Positions 34,128 to 43,395 of a stretch of DNA of 64,000 nt are shown here, piece after piece. Source of the DNA: Maricaulis sp034670125. Lineage in GTDB: Bacteria > Pseudomonadota > Alphaproteobacteria > Caulobacterales > Maricaulaceae. Positions within the stretch are counted from its first letter, which is position 1; each line of letters starts with the position of its first letter. Where the stretch lies: NCBI RefSeq assembly GCF_034670125.1, contig NZ_JAXMOC010000001.1, positions 434,001-498,000 on the forward strand, given 5' to 3'. The position numbers and the translations under genes are program-made. The notes beneath the pieces were generated by a model. The model did no database searches and was not told the DNA's origin. It was given only the letters and a program-made list of their open reading frames with translations.

Positions 34128-35017
34128 CAGCCGGCGTCCGGACCGTCCGCTTCGGAAGCCGCCGGCTTGGGGCGCTTGTTCGGTGCCCGCACCCGCATGC
34201 GCTTGATGCGCCGCGTATCGGCTTCGATGACCTCGAATTCATAGCCGGTCGGATGCCGGATCACTTCACCGCGCTCGGGCACACGACCGATCAGCGTGAA
34301 CACCAGCCCGCCAAGGCTGTCGACATCCTCATCCTCATCCTCGGCGGCGATCTCCTCGCCGACAACCGCCTCGAAGGCATCAATCTCGGCACGCGCCTCG
34401 ACATCCCAGACGCCCGGGCCACGCGACCGGATTGCTGGCGTTTCCTCGTCATCGTGCTCGTCTTCGATATCGCCAACAATTGGCTCGATCAGGTCTTCCA
34501 GCGTCACCAGCCCATCCGTTCCACCGTACTCATCGACCACGAGCGCAAGGTGCATGCGCCGCCCTTGCATCCGGCGCAAAAGGTCGAGCGCTTTCATCGA
34601 TGGCGGTGCGAACAACAAGGGGCGACCGATCGACGGCAACACCTGCTTGTGAGCCCATCCGGCCGGGCGCTTGCCCGACGATCCGGGCGCCAGATGGCTG
34701 ACCACGTCCTTGATGTGAACAACGCCCACCGGGTCGTCGAGGGTATCGCGATAGATCGGCAGGCGCGAATGCGCGGCCTCGGCGAATATCTTGGCCAACT
34801 GCCCCAGCGGCGTGGCGACATCAACGCCGATGATATCCGCACGCGGCACCATCACGTCCGCGACCCGCAGCTTGTCCAGCGCGTCGGCCTCGATCGAATT
34901 CGGTGCAGGCTGCGCCGATGATGTGGCGGACCCGCCGGAGGAAAGTTGAACAGACCCTACAAGACGCGAAAACCAGGATCGCGGGCTGGGGGTGGTTGGG
35001 GAAGGCGTGTCAGTCAT
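34127..35017 (-). CDS. corC: CorC/HlyC-type CBS-domain protein
   Basis: 296 residues from the ATG at 35017, overlapping ybeY by 8 nt. Two CBS domains (about 55-190: VADVMVPRADIIG, LALVVDEYGGTDGLVTLED) are followed by the CorC_HlyC C-terminal domain. There is no DUF21 membrane part, so it is the short cytosolic type linked to Mg/Co handling. Metal function is inferred from the family. Confidence 0.93.
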   Translation of the reverse strand: MTDTPSPTTPSPRSWFSRLVGSVQLSSGGSATSSAQPAPNSIEADALDKLRVADVMVPRADIIGVDVATPLGQLAKIFAEAAHSRLPIYRDTLDDPVGVVHIKDVVSHLAPGSSGKRPAGWAHKQVLPSIGRPLLFAPPSMKALDLLRRMQGRRMHLALVVDEYGGTDGLVTLEDLIEPIVGDIEDEHDDEETPAIRSRGPGVWDVEARAEIDAFEAVVGEEIAAEDEDEDVDSLGGLVFTLIGRVPERGEVIRHPTGYEFEVIEADTRRIKRMRVRAPNKRPKPAASEADGPDAG

Positions 35018-35495
35018 TCTGATAGCGGGCAGTGCCCGGATCCTCATTGGCATAGGGGTTGGCAACACCGAGACGGGCGAGGACGCGGCACTCGAGAGCC
35101 TCCATCGCTTCGGCTTCATCGTCACGCTGATGGTCATAACCCTGCAGGTGCAAGAAGCCATGAACGACCAGGTGTCGGAGGTGATCGGCCGGATCGAGGG
35201 CGCGGTTCCCAGCCTCCCGCATCACCACACCGTGCGCGATGGCGATATCGCCCAAATGATTGTCGGCATGTTCACCGGCGGGAAAGGACAGCACGTTGGT
35301 CGGACCCGCCTTGCCGCGGAAGCGGGCGTTCATGTCGGCGATCGCGTCATCACTGCCCAGCAGAATCGCCACAACGCCCGGCGCGCGATCCGGCATCTCC
35401 TGGCAGGCTGCAGAGATCGCCTGCTCGACGAGCCGGGTTTTGCCGTCCAGCGATGACCAGGCGTCATCTTCAACAATCAGGTCAACGGCGTTCAT
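35010..35495 (-). CDS. ybeY: Endoribonuclease YbeY
   Basis: 161 residues. The zinc-binding pattern is HLVVHGFLHLQGYDH. YbeY takes part in 16S rRNA 3'-end maturation and ribosome quality control. It overlaps phoH by 4 nt, as in most bacteria. Confidence 0.97.
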   Translation of the reverse strand: MNAVDLIVEDDAWSSLDGKTRLVEQAISAACQEMPDRAPGVVAILLGSDDAIADMNARFRGKAGPTNVLSFPAGEHADNHLGDIAIAHGVVMREAGNRALDPADHLRHLVVHGFLHLQGYDHQRDDEAEAMEALECRVLARLGVANPYANEDPGTARYQND

Positions 35496-36526
35496 CGTGG
35501 TTGCACAGGGCCGGACTGGCGCCGCGCATCTTCCTCATAGGCTTCAACAATCCGCGCCACGAGATTGTGGCGCACCACATCAACGCGCGAAAACCGGGTA
35601 ATGGCAACACCTTTGGTGTTGGCCAGGATATCGAGCGCATGGGGCAGGCCGGACGGATCACGCGGTCCGAGGTCGCACTGGCTTGGGTCACCGGTCACGG
35701 CCATCCGGGAGCCTTCGCCCAAGCGGGTCAGCACCATCTGCATCTGCGCGCGCGAGGTGTTCTGCGCTTCGTCGACAATCACAAAGGCCCGGTTGAGCGT
35801 GCGCCCCCGCATGAAGGCGATCGGGGCAACCTCGATCCGGCCATCCTCGCGCATCTTTTCCAGCTGACCTCGCCCCAGCGTGTCGGCGAGGGCGTCCCAG
35901 ACCGGCAGCAGGTACGGGTCGACCTTTTCGTTGAGGTCACCCGGCAGAAAGCCCAGCTTCTCGCCCGCCTCGACCGCCGGCCGCGTGATGATCAGCTTTT
36001 CGACCTTGCGCTGGACCAGCATGGAGGCGCCATAGGCCACGGCCAAAAGCGTCTTGCCCGTACCGGCCGGGCCGACGCCAAAAATCAGGTCATAGGCTTT
36101 TTCGTTTTTCAGGGAGCGGACATAGGCGCGCTGACCCTCGGTGCGGGCAATCAGGCTGGAGCCGCGCGGCACCCGGATGACACCATCATCGACCAGGCCT
36201 GGCGATTCCGCATCATCATGCATGCGCAGTGCCGCCCGCACGGCGGCCTCATCGCAGGTCAGCCCGTGTTCGAGACTGGCATAAAGCCGCTTGAGCACCC
36301 TTTTGGCTTCGTCGCGGGCACTGCTGTCTTCCGCCGTGATGACGACCTGGCCACGACCGGGCGCGCTCATGGAAACCCCCAGATCCTCTTCCATGATCAT
36401 CAGGAAGCGGTCTCCGGCGCCGGCCATGCCGCGCAGACGTTCGACATCCTCGAAATACAGGCTTTCCGATGCCGCCTTGCGGGGTTTGGCAGCCCGCTTG
36501 CGGGCCGGGGGACGCGAACCGGTCAC
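35492..36526 (-). CDS. phoH: PhoH-like ATPase/ribonuclease
   Basis: 344 residues. Walker A is GPAGTGKTLLAVAYG and Walker B is FVIVDEAQNT; the PhoH core is at about 130-330. The N-terminal part (about 15-90) is the extra domain normal for alphaproteobacterial PhoH. It lies between miaB and ybeY with 4-nt overlaps on both sides, so translation is probably coupled. Role in RNA metabolism is family-based. Confidence 0.95.
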   Translation of the reverse strand: MTGSRPPARKRAAKPRKAASESLYFEDVERLRGMAGAGDRFLMIMEEDLGVSMSAPGRGQVVITAEDSSARDEAKRVLKRLYASLEHGLTCDEAAVRAALRMHDDAESPGLVDDGVIRVPRGSSLIARTEGQRAYVRSLKNEKAYDLIFGVGPAGTGKTLLAVAYGASMLVQRKVEKLIITRPAVEAGEKLGFLPGDLNEKVDPYLLPVWDALADTLGRGQLEKMREDGRIEVAPIAFMRGRTLNRAFVIVDEAQNTSRAQMQMVLTRLGEGSRMAVTGDPSQCDLGPRDPSGLPHALDILANTKGVAITRFSRVDVVRHNLVARIVEAYEEDARRQSGPVQPR

Positions 36527-37893
36527 GCGGCACTCCGTTTGGTACCGGTCAGCGAGCCGGACAGGGAATTGCGGGAAGCCGCCTCGATCCGGACCTCGCC
36601 GATCTGGCCGATCAACTCGGCCGGGCCGTCAACATGGACCGATTGCAGGTAGGGACTGCGCCCGTGCAGCTGGCCATCCAGGCGCCCGGGCTTCTCGAAC
36701 AGGACCGGCAAGGTCCGGCCGATCATGCTTTCATTGAACGCGGCCTGTTGGTCGCTCAGCAATTCCTGCAAGACGGCAAGCCGGGCCGACTTCACGCCCT
36801 CATCGACCTGGTTGAACATCGCCGCACCCGGCGTGCCCGGACGCTTGGAGTATTTGAACGAGAAGCAGGACGCGTAATTGACGCGGCGAACCAGCTCGAG
36901 CGTGGCCTCGAAGTCGGCGTCGGTCTCGCCGGGAAATCCGACGATCATATCGCCCGAGATGGCGATGTCCGGCCGCACGGCACGGAGACGGTCGATGATC
37001 GCGACATATTCTTGCGCCGTATGCTGGCGGTTCATCGACTTCAAGATCTTGTCCGAACCAGCCTGAACCGGCAGGTGGAAATACGGCATCAGCTTGGGCG
37101 TATCGGCGAAGGCCTGGATCAGGTCTTCGTCCATGTCGCGCGGATGCGAGGTGGTGAATCGGATGCGCTCGATACCGCCGATCAGGGCGACATGTCGGAC
37201 CAGCTTGCCCAGCCCCCAGGCACCCTCGTCCTCGCGGCCGGCTGGCGGCGCGCCGTGGAAAGCGTTGACGTTCTGACCCAGCAGGGTGACTTCGCGGATG
37301 CCCTTGGCGGCCAAGGCGCGGATTTCGGCGACGATCTGATCGACCGGGCGCGACCATTCAGCACCGCGCGTATAGGGCACGACACAGAAGGTGCAGAACT
37401 TGTCACAGCCTTCCTGCACGGTAACGAAAGCCGAATAGCCTTCGACCTGGCGGTCGCTGCCGAGCCGGTCAAACTTGTCCTCGACCTCGAACTCGGTATC
37501 GAGCGCTTCGCCTTTGGCGCGGTGGGCCTGGGCGATCAGTTCCGGCAGCTTGTGATAGGTCTGCGGGCCAACGACCAGATCAACAACTGGCGCCCGCTTC
37601 ATGATCTCGGCGCCTTCGGCCTGGGCCACACAGCCGGCGACCGCAATCGTCATGCCGCCGGACGCGGCCTTCTCGTCCTTCAGTGGACGCAGACGGCCCA
37701 GCTCGGAATAAACCTTCTCGGCAGCTTTTTCGCGGATATGACAGGTGTTGAGGATAACCAGATCCGCGCCCTCGGGCGTCTCCGCCGACTCATAGCCAAG
37801 CGGCGTCAGAACGTCTTTCATCCGGTCGGAATCATAGACATTCATCTGACAGCCATAGGTCTTGATGAAGAGGCGTTTGCGCGTCGTGCTCAT
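36523..37893 (-). CDS. miaB: tRNA-2-methylthio-N6-dimethylallyladenosine synthase
   Basis: 456 residues. The N-terminal UPF0004 domain has three Cys (GCQMNVYDSDRM, NTCHIREKA, AGCVAQAEG). The radical-SAM motif is CDKFCTFCVVPYTRG (CxxxCxxC), and a TRAM domain ends the protein. MiaB attaches methylthio to i6A37 of tRNAs using two Fe-S clusters. It overlaps phoH by 4 nt. Confidence 0.98.
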   Translation of the reverse strand: MSTTRKRLFIKTYGCQMNVYDSDRMKDVLTPLGYESAETPEGADLVILNTCHIREKAAEKVYSELGRLRPLKDEKAASGGMTIAVAGCVAQAEGAEIMKRAPVVDLVVGPQTYHKLPELIAQAHRAKGEALDTEFEVEDKFDRLGSDRQVEGYSAFVTVQEGCDKFCTFCVVPYTRGAEWSRPVDQIVAEIRALAAKGIREVTLLGQNVNAFHGAPPAGREDEGAWGLGKLVRHVALIGGIERIRFTTSHPRDMDEDLIQAFADTPKLMPYFHLPVQAGSDKILKSMNRQHTAQEYVAIIDRLRAVRPDIAISGDMIVGFPGETDADFEATLELVRRVNYASCFSFKYSKRPGTPGAAMFNQVDEGVKSARLAVLQELLSDQQAAFNESMIGRTLPVLFEKPGRLDGQLHGRSPYLQSVHVDGPAELIGQIGEVRIEAASRNSLSGSLTGTKRSAA

Positions 37894-38002
37894 GAGTTCA
37901 GCCAGTTTGCCACAGTCCGTTCACCGCTGTCCCGGACCGACGATCCGGTCGCTGGAAGGCGCGGGTTATGCTTGAAATAGCCTTGCCTCGCAAGGGCTGC
38001 GA

Positions 38003-39307
38003 CTAATCGCGCTTCGGCATGACACCCGAGGCGACCGGCGTATCGGACGCAGCCTCCGCAGGCGTCGGCACCGAGGCGGCGGCCGCTCGCGCTGCATGGC
38101 GGCGGGCTTGAAGCCCGACCAGCAAGGCCAGGAAGGTCAGTCCAGCAGCCAGGTAGAAGGGAATTCCGGGCAGATAAACCGGAGCGCTATCGCCGGAAAA
38201 ATACTTGAACACTCGCGACATCAGCAGCGGCCCCACGACCATGGACAGGCTTTGAAGGCTCGTCATGGCACCTTGAAGTTCGCCCTGGGCATTGGCGGGA
38301 ACAATCCGCGACATCACGCCTTGTAGTGCAGGTTGCCCGATCCCGCCGATCGCCGCGACGCAGATCACGACATAGACCATCCAGCCCTCGGTCACGAGGC
38401 CGTAGGCCGTATAGGCGACGACCGCGAGACTGAGCGACAGGATGATGGCTCGCCATTCACCAAGCTTGGGCACCAGAATGCGCGTCAGCCCGCCCTGAAC
38501 AATCGCCGCAGTGAGCCCGACCACCATCAAGGACAGGCCGACATCCGCTTCGCTCCACCCGAATTTGAAGGTCGAGTAGTAAGACCAGATCGCCGGATAC
38601 ACGGCGTGGCCAAACAGCATCAGGAAAATCGCACCCATCAGAACGAGCGCCACCGGATAGTGACGCATCTGGTAGATCGAGCCAAACGGGTTGGCCCGGC
38701 GCCAGTCAAAGCCTCGACGGTTTTCCGGACTGAGGGTTTCGGGCAGCACCACCAAACCGTAAATGAAATTCAGGCCTGCGAGCGCGGCAGCGGCGAAGAA
38801 GGGCGCGCGGGGGCCAAACCATTCGCCGAGGAAACCACCGATGGCGGGCCCGACAATGAATCCGATTCCGAAAGCGGCCCCGATCATGCCAAACCGTCCC
38901 GCCCGCTCTTCCGGCGGCGTGATATCAGCAATGAAAGCGTTGGCGGTTGAATAGCTGGCACCGAAAATGCCGGCCAGGATACGCCCCACGAGCAGCAGCC
39001 AGAACACCGGCGCGAACCCCATGATCAGATAGTCGATGGTGAAACCACCCAGCGCGGCCAGAAGAACCGGCTTGCGTCCGAAGCGGTCGGACAGGCCGCC
39101 AATGATCGGTGCGAAGAAGAATTGCATGCCGGCATAGCTGGCCATCAGCCAGCCACCCATGACCGCCGACTCGTTGGCGTCAAGACCTGTCAACTCATGC
39201 AGGAGCGCCGGCATCACCGGAATGATCAGGCCAAAGCCGATCATGTCGATCAACACGGTAATGAAAATGAAGATGATGGCGTTCTTGCCGGCCGGTCGCA
39301 CGGACAT
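38003..39307 (-). CDS. MFS exporter, tetracycline-resistance-like (TCR/Tet) family
   Basis: 434 residues with twelve hydrophobic segments. The first has MIGFGLIIPVMPALL and the loop 2-3 motif is GGLSDRFGRKPVLL, typical of TetA-like drug:H+ antiporters. The C-terminus is Ala-rich and cytoplasmic. It is inserted between fur and miaB, which are normally neighbours. Actual substrate unknown. Confidence 0.9.
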   Translation of the reverse strand: MSVRPAGKNAIIFIFITVLIDMIGFGLIIPVMPALLHELTGLDANESAVMGGWLMASYAGMQFFFAPIIGGLSDRFGRKPVLLAALGGFTIDYLIMGFAPVFWLLLVGRILAGIFGASYSTANAFIADITPPEERAGRFGMIGAAFGIGFIVGPAIGGFLGEWFGPRAPFFAAAALAGLNFIYGLVVLPETLSPENRRGFDWRRANPFGSIYQMRHYPVALVLMGAIFLMLFGHAVYPAIWSYYSTFKFGWSEADVGLSLMVVGLTAAIVQGGLTRILVPKLGEWRAIILSLSLAVVAYTAYGLVTEGWMVYVVICVAAIGGIGQPALQGVMSRIVPANAQGELQGAMTSLQSLSMVVGPLLMSRVFKYFSGDSAPVYLPGIPFYLAAGLTFLALLVGLQARRHAARAAAASVPTPAEAASDTPVASGVMPKRD

Positions 39308-39349
39308 GAAAATTCCTCGGTGTCGGACCGGCTCGGCCGGACCCCGCGC

Positions 39350-39769
39350 CTAGTCGTCGGCGCTCTTGAGAGGCACGCCGTAGAGTTCCAGCCGGTGATC
39401 GACAAGCTTGTAGCCCAGCTTGCGGGCAATCGCTTCCTGCAAGCGCTCGATTTCCTCGTTGACGAATTCAATGACTTCGCCGGATTTCAAATCGATCAGG
39501 TGATCATGGTGTTCATCACCCACTTCTTCGTAGCGCGATCGTCCATCACGAAAATCATGGCGCTCGATGATGCCGGCTTCTTCAAACAGCCGCACCGTTC
39601 GATAGACGGTCGCCAGTGAGATGCGCGGGTCCTCGTCGGAAGCGCGGCGGTGCAATTCCTCGGCATCGGGATGGTCGTCGGACTGCGACAGGACACGCGC
39701 AATGACGCGGCGCTGGTCCGTCATCCGCAGCCCTTTGGCGACGCAAAGCTTCTCGATCCGGTCCGGCAT
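39350..39769 (-). CDS. fur: Fur-family metalloregulator
   Basis: 139 residues from the ATG at 39769, with AGGGGA 7 bp upstream. The winged-helix contains RMTDQRRVIARVL and ISLATVYRTV; metal ligands His33, the HHDH cluster (87-90) and His125 are present. The CxxC pair of E. coli Fur is missing, as is common in alphaproteobacterial Fur/Mur proteins. It probably senses Fe or Mn. It is normally next to miaB; an exporter now lies between. Confidence 0.93.
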   Translation of the reverse strand: MPDRIEKLCVAKGLRMTDQRRVIARVLSQSDDHPDAEELHRRASDEDPRISLATVYRTVRLFEEAGIIERHDFRDGRSRYEEVGDEHHDHLIDLKSGEVIEFVNEEIERLQEAIARKLGYKLVDHRLELYGVPLKSADD

Positions 39770-39806
39770 GTTCATTCCCCTGATAGACCCGACGAGAAAT
39801 AGGCGG

Positions 39807-40268
39807 TCACGGGCCGGTCTGTCCATCTTTGCGCAGCCATTTTTCAAGCACCCGCGCATCGTTGCCATCACGATAATAGGCCTTGCGACGGGCGACCTCG
39901 CCATAGCCCGCCCGCTCGTACAGGGCCGCAGCAGCGGGGTTCTGGTCCGAAACCTCCAGGAAAACCCGGGCGACTCCCTGATTGAAAAGGCGGCATTCGC
40001 CGCTTGTCAGGAGCGTGTCAGCAAGGCCGCTTCGCCGGTATGCGGGGTCAGTGCCCAGGGTCAGCAGCTCAGCCTCGTCCAGTGCCTGGCGGAACAGGGC
40101 GAGAGCCACATACCGGCCGTCCTCCCGGCAGGCCAGGCCGATACAGCCCGGCAGGTTGAGGAGAGCCCCAAACTCGCGGGCCGACCAGCCGGTCGCAAAA
40201 CAACGCCCATGCAACGCCGCCAGTTCTTCGGCGCTGGATGCCAGGGCAGGCTCGGCGGGCAACCTCAT
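39807..40268 (-). CDS. rimI: Ribosomal-protein-alanine N-acetyltransferase-like (GNAT)
   Basis: 153 residues from the ATG at 40268, overlapping tsaB by 4 nt (ATGA). The acetyl-CoA motif is DPAYRRSGLADTLL; the end AALYERAGYGEVARRKAYY is typical of RimI. It lies between tsaB and fur, the conserved order. Acetylation of S18 is the family role. Confidence 0.92.
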   Translation of the reverse strand: MRLPAEPALASSAEELAALHGRCFATGWSAREFGALLNLPGCIGLACREDGRYVALALFRQALDEAELLTLGTDPAYRRSGLADTLLTSGECRLFNQGVARVFLEVSDQNPAAAALYERAGYGEVARRKAYYRDGNDARVLEKWLRKDGQTGP

Positions 40269-40906
40269 GCCGGTAACACGCCGCCCGGCAGCTTGGCGTC
40301 GGGCGGTCTCGCATAGAAGGGAGACGGAAGATTGGCCTGCAGCTCGAGTTCCCCGGTTATCGCCAACAGGACCAATGGGTCGATCATTGCAATGCCAAGA
40401 TCGGTAAAGCCGGGCGGCAGAAGCGAGGCGCCGGACCCGGTCACCTTGCACGTCGCACCGCCCTGCCCGGCGAGACGTCGGGGGAGGTCCGCGACAGCCA
40501 CCCGTTCCGGTGCCCCGGCGGTACCATCCCGCCAGATCTGCACGATCACCTCGCCGCGCTTTGCGTCGTGCAGCACGGCTAGCGGGCCGTCTGCCCCTGC
40601 CTGGCGGGCCAGGACCGACAGATTTCCGACACCGACACAGTCAGCGTCACAGGCCAGTGCCAGGCCCCGCGCGAAAGCGACACCTACCCGGGTCCCGGCG
40701 AAACTGCCCGGGCCGATGGTGACGCCGATGCGTGTCAGCGTCGCCGGCACAGTCGCGGTGTCGGCCAGCAGCTTCTGCACCATGGGCGCGAGATGCTCGG
40801 CATGCCCGCGACCGATCCGGTCGCTGATTACCCGGTCGCTTCCATCTGCAAGTCGCAGCGCGACCGTACAGTGCTCACCCGTCGTATCGATTGCCAGCCA
40901 GCTCAT
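40265..40906 (-). CDS. tsaB: tRNA t6A-modification protein TsaB
   Basis: 213 residues. The ASKHA-type N-terminus is LAIDTTGEHCTVAL, and the conserved GPGSFAGTRVGVAFARGLA follows. TsaB works with TsaD and TsaE to make t6A37. It overlaps rimI by 4 nt and follows nfu by 63 bp. Confidence 0.95.
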   Translation of the reverse strand: MSWLAIDTTGEHCTVALRLADGSDRVISDRIGRGHAEHLAPMVQKLLADTATVPATLTRIGVTIGPGSFAGTRVGVAFARGLALACDADCVGVGNLSVLARQAGADGPLAVLHDAKRGEVIVQIWRDGTAGAPERVAVADLPRRLAGQGGATCKVTGSGASLLPPGFTDLGIAMIDPLVLLAITGELELQANLPSPFYARPPDAKLPGGVLPA

Positions 40907-40969
40907 GATCGCCCTTTAGCGGATATTCTCCGGCAGGTCGAAGGCATGACGCCGTTGCTCCCGACCGGG

Positions 40970-41533
40970 CTACTCGACGGCCTCGACCGACTGGATTTCG
41001 GGAATGTAGTGCTTGAGCAGGTTTTCGATGCCCGACTTCAACGTCATCGTCGAGGACGGGCAGCCCGAACACGCTCCGCGCATCTTCAGGCGTACAATGC
41101 CGCTGTCAGCCAGGTAGGAATGAAACAGGATGTCACCGCCGTCCTGGGCCACCGCCGGCCGGACGCGGGTGTCGATCAGCTCGATGATTTCCTTCACCAG
41201 GCCTTCGTTCTCACCGGCATAATTGGCGTGCCCGGTTTCACTGGTTTCCGCGCCAACGAGGGGGCGGCCCGATTGCAGGCCGTCCATGATCGTTCCGAGC
41301 AGGAAAGGTTTGATATGGTCCCACTCAAAGGCGTCGGTCTTTGTGACCGCGATGAAGTCCTCACCAAAGAACACCCCCGACACGCCGTCGACCAGAAACA
41401 GGTCGGCCGCAAGCGGCGCGCTGGCAGCGTCTTCTTCGTTTTCGAATTCGCGCGGCCCGTCCGGCGCGATTTCGCGGCCGGGCAGGAATTTCAGCGTGTT
41501 CGGATTGGGCGTCGCTTCGGTCTGGATGAACAT
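40970..41533 (-). CDS. nfu: Fe-S cluster scaffold/carrier Nfu
   Basis: 187 residues. The N-terminal Nfu domain (MFIQTEATPNPNTLKFLPG) is followed by the NifU domain with the CxxC ligand pair GACSGCPSS. It transfers Fe-S clusters to target proteins. GCAGGAGG precedes the ATG. It lies next to usp and tsaB, the usual neighbours. Confidence 0.96.
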   Translation of the reverse strand: MFIQTEATPNPNTLKFLPGREIAPDGPREFENEEDAASAPLAADLFLVDGVSGVFFGEDFIAVTKTDAFEWDHIKPFLLGTIMDGLQSGRPLVGAETSETGHANYAGENEGLVKEIIELIDTRVRPAVAQDGGDILFHSYLADSGIVRLKMRGACSGCPSSTMTLKSGIENLLKHYIPEIQSVEAVE

Positions 41534-41601
41534 GACAGGGCCTCCTGCTGCTCACTTGGCGCTCTTTCTGGTACCATTCAACCACACTTCGGTTGTGGAT
41601 A

Positions 41602-42078
41602 TCAGACGAGCGCGTCGATCTCGTCCTCGTCCATGTCACCGGGCACCACGGTCACCGGCACCGCCCGGCCCGAAAACAAGCCCTTGCCACGCGCCAAGGC
41701 GGTAACCAACGGGCCGGGTCCCTCACCGTTCGCCGAGGCGGCCAGCACCAGGAGCGAAATCAGCGGGTCTTCCTCGAGCAGTTCGGACAGGACCGCGCGC
41801 CGATCGCCTTCCCGCAGATACAGCTCCGGACGTTCACCGGTCACGGCTTCGGCGTCTTCAGCCATCGATTCCAGAAGCGTTTCCGCCGCCATTTCAGCTT
41901 CGCGTTTCGCTGTCTCGGCGACGCCGATCCAGTGACTGAAGTCTCCCGGCTCATGGGTGGCCAGGATGGCCACATGTGCACCGGTCGCCTGGGCCCGGCG
42001 GGCCGCGAAGTACAACGCCGTCCGGCACTCCGAACTGTCATCGGCAACAACAAGGAATTTGCGAGTGCTCTGGGCCAT
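41602..42078 (-). CDS. Universal stress protein (UspA family)
   Basis: 158 residues from the ATG at 42078. The start has the Usp pattern KFLVVADDSSECRTALYFAA, and the end has LVTALARGKGLFSGRAVPVTVVP. A G-x2-G-x9-G-like nucleotide site is only partly kept. It is cytosolic, stress-related by family, and lies in its conserved place before nfu. Divergent from the next gene. Confidence 0.9.
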   Translation of the reverse strand: MAQSTRKFLVVADDSSECRTALYFAARRAQATGAHVAILATHEPGDFSHWIGVAETAKREAEMAAETLLESMAEDAEAVTGERPELYLREGDRRAVLSELLEEDPLISLLVLAASANGEGPGPLVTALARGKGLFSGRAVPVTVVPGDMDEDEIDALV

Positions 42079-42150
42079 GGGCAGAGTTTGGCGTCTGCCG
42101 CACGACACGTCCAGCTATTCATGCTAGCCCCCGGCCCAAGAGGGACAATC

Positions 42151-42744
42151 ATGGCTTTGACGACACTTGAGGATCGCCGGAATGCTCGCGCACCGCTGCG
42201 GGTTCTGACGCTCGACGACACAGCGCTGCGCTGGCGGGATGCGAGTTCGGACCCTGACGGGATCGCCGATCACCTCATCGCCCTCGACGAGGTTCGCCAG
42301 GTTCGTCTCTCGGTCGAAATGGCAGGCCAGGCCAGTCAGGTTGTCTGCCGGGTCACCGCCGGCAATGGCGACACCGTCGCCTTCGGGTCAATGCGCTGTG
42401 CGGGCATGGGTCAATGGGACGCCAATGCCCGCGATTTCCAGGCCTTTCTCGGCGCCCTTCATGCCGCACTCGAAGGCCGGTCCGATCGGGTCGACTATAT
42501 CGAGGGCTCATCAGTCCGCTTCCTGGTCCTCATGACCGCACTCGGCGGACTGCTGACGGTGTTGGCCGGTGCGGCCTTCGCAAAACTCTTCCTGGTGGAC
42601 GAGAACGCGATCGGGCTGGTGTTGATACCCGCGATCGCGCTGGGGGTCTGGATGATGCGTTTGTTCTGGCCGCGTGCACCGAAACACTATGACCCGGAAA
42701 CCTATTCCCGACCGTCAGATCCGGAGACTCCGAGCCCTGTCTAG
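42151..42744 (+). CDS. Two-helix membrane protein, function unknown
   Basis: 197 residues from the ATG at 42151. A soluble N-terminal domain of about 125 residues, with a PH-like pattern of beta-strands (LRVLTLDDTALRWRD, VRQVRLSVEM), is followed by two transmembrane helices (about 130-155 and 160-178) and a Pro-rich tail. It is the only plus-strand gene in this stretch. I do not recognise the family. Confidence 0.7.
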   Translation: MALTTLEDRRNARAPLRVLTLDDTALRWRDASSDPDGIADHLIALDEVRQVRLSVEMAGQASQVVCRVTAGNGDTVAFGSMRCAGMGQWDANARDFQAFLGALHAALEGRSDRVDYIEGSSVRFLVLMTALGGLLTVLAGAAFAKLFLVDENAIGLVLIPAIALGVWMMRLFWPRAPKHYDPETYSRPSDPETPSPV

Positions 42745-42839
42745 GCGAGGGGCGTCGCCATGGCAGGAAATGAGGGTTCGGTAATACCTCGTTAACCATG
42801 CCGGGACGACGCCCTGCCGTCGGCCAAACGGGCCCGGGA

Positions 42840-43382
42840 TCAGGTCGGGTCCGCTGGCCGGCTCGCCTGGACCGAAAAGACGACGGGAACCGCTCCGGCC
42901 CGCTCGAACACCAGCACGCCGCTGGCGGAGTCGCCTTCGGCCACGGCGGCAAGCCCGTGCACCATGAGATGCAAGCCTCCCGGAGCGAACTCCAGGGGGG
43001 TCCCGGCTTCGATGCGCTGCGGACCAACCGGGCGCATCCGCATCACGCCCTGCCCGTCCATTGTGTGCCCGTGCAGCTCGACCCGCTCAGCGCCATCAAT
43101 ATGGGCTTCAACGAGGCGGTCCACACGCCCGTCACTCAAGCCGGCCACAAAGTAGGCCGCGGTCACATCGCGCCCTTGTGGATGGGGCCGCATCCACGCA
43201 ACCGTGACGTCGATGACCGGCATAACGCCGTCATCGGTCAGTGCAGCCCCGTCATCGCCACTGGCCGGCGCGTGGGACATGCCGTCATGGTCGACCGCAG
43301 ACACGTCTGCCACGGTCGAATCCGTACCGCCGCACGCCGCAAGGGCGAACGCCGACAGGCAGGGAAGAATTATCGTTTTCAT
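42840..43382 (-). CDS. PCu(A)C copper-chaperone lipoprotein
   Basis: 180 residues from the ATG at 43382, with a lipobox-like ALAACGG after a short signal peptide. The PCuAC copper site is seen as ELHGHTMDGQGVMRMRPV and APGGLHLMVHGL (conserved His and Met). The region before it (about 25-55) is Asp/His-rich. These proteins carry Cu(I) in the periplasm, often to oxidase assembly. It lies 13 bp downstream of the outer-membrane protein gene. Confidence 0.9.
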   Translation of the reverse strand: MKTIILPCLSAFALAACGGTDSTVADVSAVDHDGMSHAPASGDDGAALTDDGVMPVIDVTVAWMRPHPQGRDVTAAYFVAGLSDGRVDRLVEAHIDGAERVELHGHTMDGQGVMRMRPVGPQRIEAGTPLEFAPGGLHLMVHGLAAVAEGDSASGVLVFERAGAVPVVFSVQASRPADPT

Positions 43383-43395
43383 CGTGCCGTCCTTG

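Noticed and set aside
37979..37999. Stem-loop between the MFS exporter and miaB as a terminator
   Set aside because: The stem has a bulge and no T-run follows on the minus strand.
41579..41598. Inverted repeat upstream of nfu as a terminator or Fe-S operator
   Set aside because: Short arms (5 bp) can pair in two registers, with no T-run and no match to a known operator.
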